Program-made: the position numbers and the translations under genes
Source: Diploscapter coronatus
Taxonomy: Eukaryota > Nematoda > Chromadorea > Rhabditida > Rhabditidae
Assembly: GCA_964036155.1 (NCBI GenBank)
Contig: OZ038422.1
Span: forward strand, 2,565,201-2,629,200
Direction of reading: 5' to 3'
DNA length: 64,000 nucleotides
Notes under the pieces: generated by a model
The model's database searches: none
What the model was told of the DNA's origin: nothing
The model's input: the letters and a program-made list of their open reading frames with translations, nothing else
In this document: positions 61,905-64,000 of the stretch, piece by piece
Layout of the letters: each line of letters starts with the position of its first letter
Position numbering within the stretch: the stretch's first letter is position 1

Positions 61905-64000
61905 AGGAAAGTTAGTTGAATTTTAATAAAACCTACTTCAATACCAACACACAGCGCTGAAGTAAAGATCAAATAGTCTGCTGCAAATTTGAAATGTATA
62001 TGATTTAGAAACATGTTGAAACTATGGAAAAATTTAAATTGTGGCTTAGAGACACACACACGATTGGAGAGAATAACACACATGATAAGTATTGATAAAA
62101 TTGTAAAACCTATGTGATCCGAGTAGATATCAGACTGAAATTGTGAGTAATGAGACATGACGATATTAATAAAGGCCATTTTCATACGAGGTATATACCG
62201 ATCTATGTATCGGAACAATTAGAAAATTTCATGAGTGCCCTCCAAAATTTAACACCAAATTGTTTGTCCAAAAATTACGTATCCAGTCCATTACGATGCG
62301 TGTAAATAGTTAAATCGTCCGTATAGAGAACCAAAAATGCCTGTGTTTCTCCTATTTTCACTCATCTCTGTTCCATTTCCTTCTCTCTTGTGTCGTGCGA
62401 TTGTCTATTTTTGTGCATTGCACAGATGCGCGCACATAACATTTTTACACTTCGTACGTCCATAATCCCAGCCAATTATCTCGCAAACTACTATAAATGC
62501 ACTCCTATCACGCGGACATGAAAAATAGGGAATAGCGTTCCGATCGAAAACGAAAATGAACCTCTACTCTCGTTGAGATGCGATGGATAAGTTTCAAATT
62601 AAACGATATCATTTTTTGCAGCCTGGAAACCTCAAATCCTCGTGCCATGCGAAATAGTGTGAGGAAAGAATCGTTTTCCCTATCATCCCTCATCTTATTT
62701 CGCATGGCTTGAGGCTTCCGAATAGCCCTATTTGTTTGATATGAAGAAAGCTAATGCAATTCTCTGAATATATAAGCGATAACCAAGACAAGTGAAATTA
62801 GATACGATTCAAGATGGTGAAGATCACGATAATCTATTGAAGATGGTGGTTCGTCAGGCATGAAAAGGAGAAAAATCTCGAAAATGAATTTAGAAAGTTC
62901 AGCTTGTGCTTCGAACTACAAAATATGATAAAAATAGCTTCATTTTAGAATGGTAAATAATTCACTTTTCGAATAAATAAAAGAGATTCGAGTTTAGAGT
63001 TTAGTTGATGGCTACGCATAAAGACGTTGTTACATTCGAAAATTACATCCTATCAAACACTGAAATCTCAAGCTCTAGACAATCTAAAAGTAGACATTTC
63101 TCCACTTACTGTAGAAATATCACCTAAAATACTATATAAAAAAAAAACACCTATGCTCAGGGAAGTTCTCAACACATATATTGCTTTTCAGAGCAGAGTC
63201 TTGATAGAGGTTGAACTTACTATTAGATGATGCTGCTTCTGGCATGAATTTGGCAGAGAAGCCAGAAAATCGCGAAATATCATTCAATCTTGAAAGAAAA
63301 AGAAAAAGATCGCCGAATCTCTCTAAATGGAATGCACTCTTGTGGCATGTCAATTGCACGGAGCATAGAAGGGGAGAGAGAGAGATGCAAAAACGACTGC
63401 GATACAACATTCACGCTCTCGCACTCACGACAAATTTCCCTGGCTTTACCGCGCCCATTTCTCCAGCTCTCCAAGATAAAGTATACTATTTCTCCTAATA
63501 TAGAAAGATAAACTCAGGCTCTCAGGTTGTGACATGCAGCGATAGAGCTTTAATAAATTTGTGGGTGAGGATATCCGAATTTCCAACGTCAAACGGAATT
63601 TGAAAAGTTTGGAAGCGAATTTACAACTATTTGAGAAAAACGGTGCTTTACAGCAAGATTGATGAAAATGAGATGTTTCACGAAATTTCAAATATCAGTG
63701 GATTTCAAAAATAATTACTGATGTGTGATTATCATATCAAGTTAACGTTCAAAACCAACAGCATGCCAGTGAATAATCAATCGTCAGAATCCAGTGCTAG
63801 GCTAAATGTAGCGTATTCAAATTACTCTCAAAGGTATCATAAAACTACGAGTTTTCTAAAAATGGCTCTGAAATGAGGTGGTTTAGTTGCTTTCCTTCCT
63901 CATTTTTGCCTCGACATCACACTCGACTCAAACCCTCAATGAAGTTCGCACTCTCGGGTTTGATTGCTTGTGTGCTATCAGATGAACTCTCGAAACGAGG
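61905..64000. other. no supported gene
   Basis: AT-rich sequence with several short chance open frames. The only structured item is foldback family A copy 2 at 62625-62727. Confidence 0.45.
62625..62727 (-). mobile_element. MITE-like foldback family A, copy 2
   Basis: Inverted arms share gtgccatgcgaaata and its complement tatttcgcatggcttgagg. The reverse complement aligns with 24728-24835 along nearly its full length. The copies differ by small indels and substitutions, so the insertions are not recent. Confidence 0.7.

Overview
The window is metazoan DNA, almost certainly from a nematode. It is AT-rich, its genes are broken into many short exons by GT..AG introns (many 32-50 nt, often ending in TTTCAG), and it carries a pepsin-inhibitor-3 (aspin) gene and small Cys-rich secreted genes with short introns. 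No bacterial, phage or CRISPR features were seen. All gene models below were built by hand from splice signals. For the complete models the summed exon lengths and the codon phase at every junction agree, which is the main support beyond protein similarity. Similarity statements come from recognised family motifs, not from a search.

Layout, left to right. 1-8.3 kb: minus-strand Neuralized-type gene. A Ser/Arg/Gln-rich N-terminal exon is followed by one complete neuralized homology repeat (NHR) domain; the 3' end is not visible. 8.3-10.5 kb: no gene seen. 10.5-13.0 kb: two plus-strand genes for small secreted proteins, a 107-aa 10-Cys protein and a 252-aa protein with two aspin-like pepsin-inhibitor-3 domains. 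13.4-15.4 kb: minus-strand kelch-repeat protein (449 aa) with an unfamiliar helical N-terminal region and no BTB domain. 16.3-16.9 kb: minus-strand secreted protein made of three exon-encoded CPQGM...CC modules. 18.8-19.1 kb: plus-strand 59-aa Cys-rich secreted peptide. 19.7-20.7 kb: plus-strand neuronal-calcium-sensor/KChIP-like EF-hand protein (222 aa). 22.6-51.5 kb: minus-strand Capicua (CIC, long form), rebuilt as 36 exons and 1526 codons, with an N-terminal Tudor-like region, a Cys-containing [10 protein letters not shown] motif, an HMG box and the C-terminal C1 domain. 51.5-64 kb: no confident gene; probably upstream sequence of Capicua plus one doubtful exon.

Functionally the window mixes developmental regulators (Neuralized acts in Notch-ligand trafficking; Capicua is the HMG-box repressor downstream of RTK/ERK signalling) with a run of small secreted Cys-rich or inhibitor genes between them. 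Non-coding space holds several foldback, MITE-like repeats, including two families with two copies each, a GATAA-rich intron, a TATATA-rich island between convergent genes, polypurine/polypyrimidine tracts and two degenerate tRNA-like sequences. I did not find a clearly new multi-gene system. The most notable items are the full Capicua-long structure, the BTB-less kelch protein, the calcium sensor with a single intact EF-hand and the paired MITE families.
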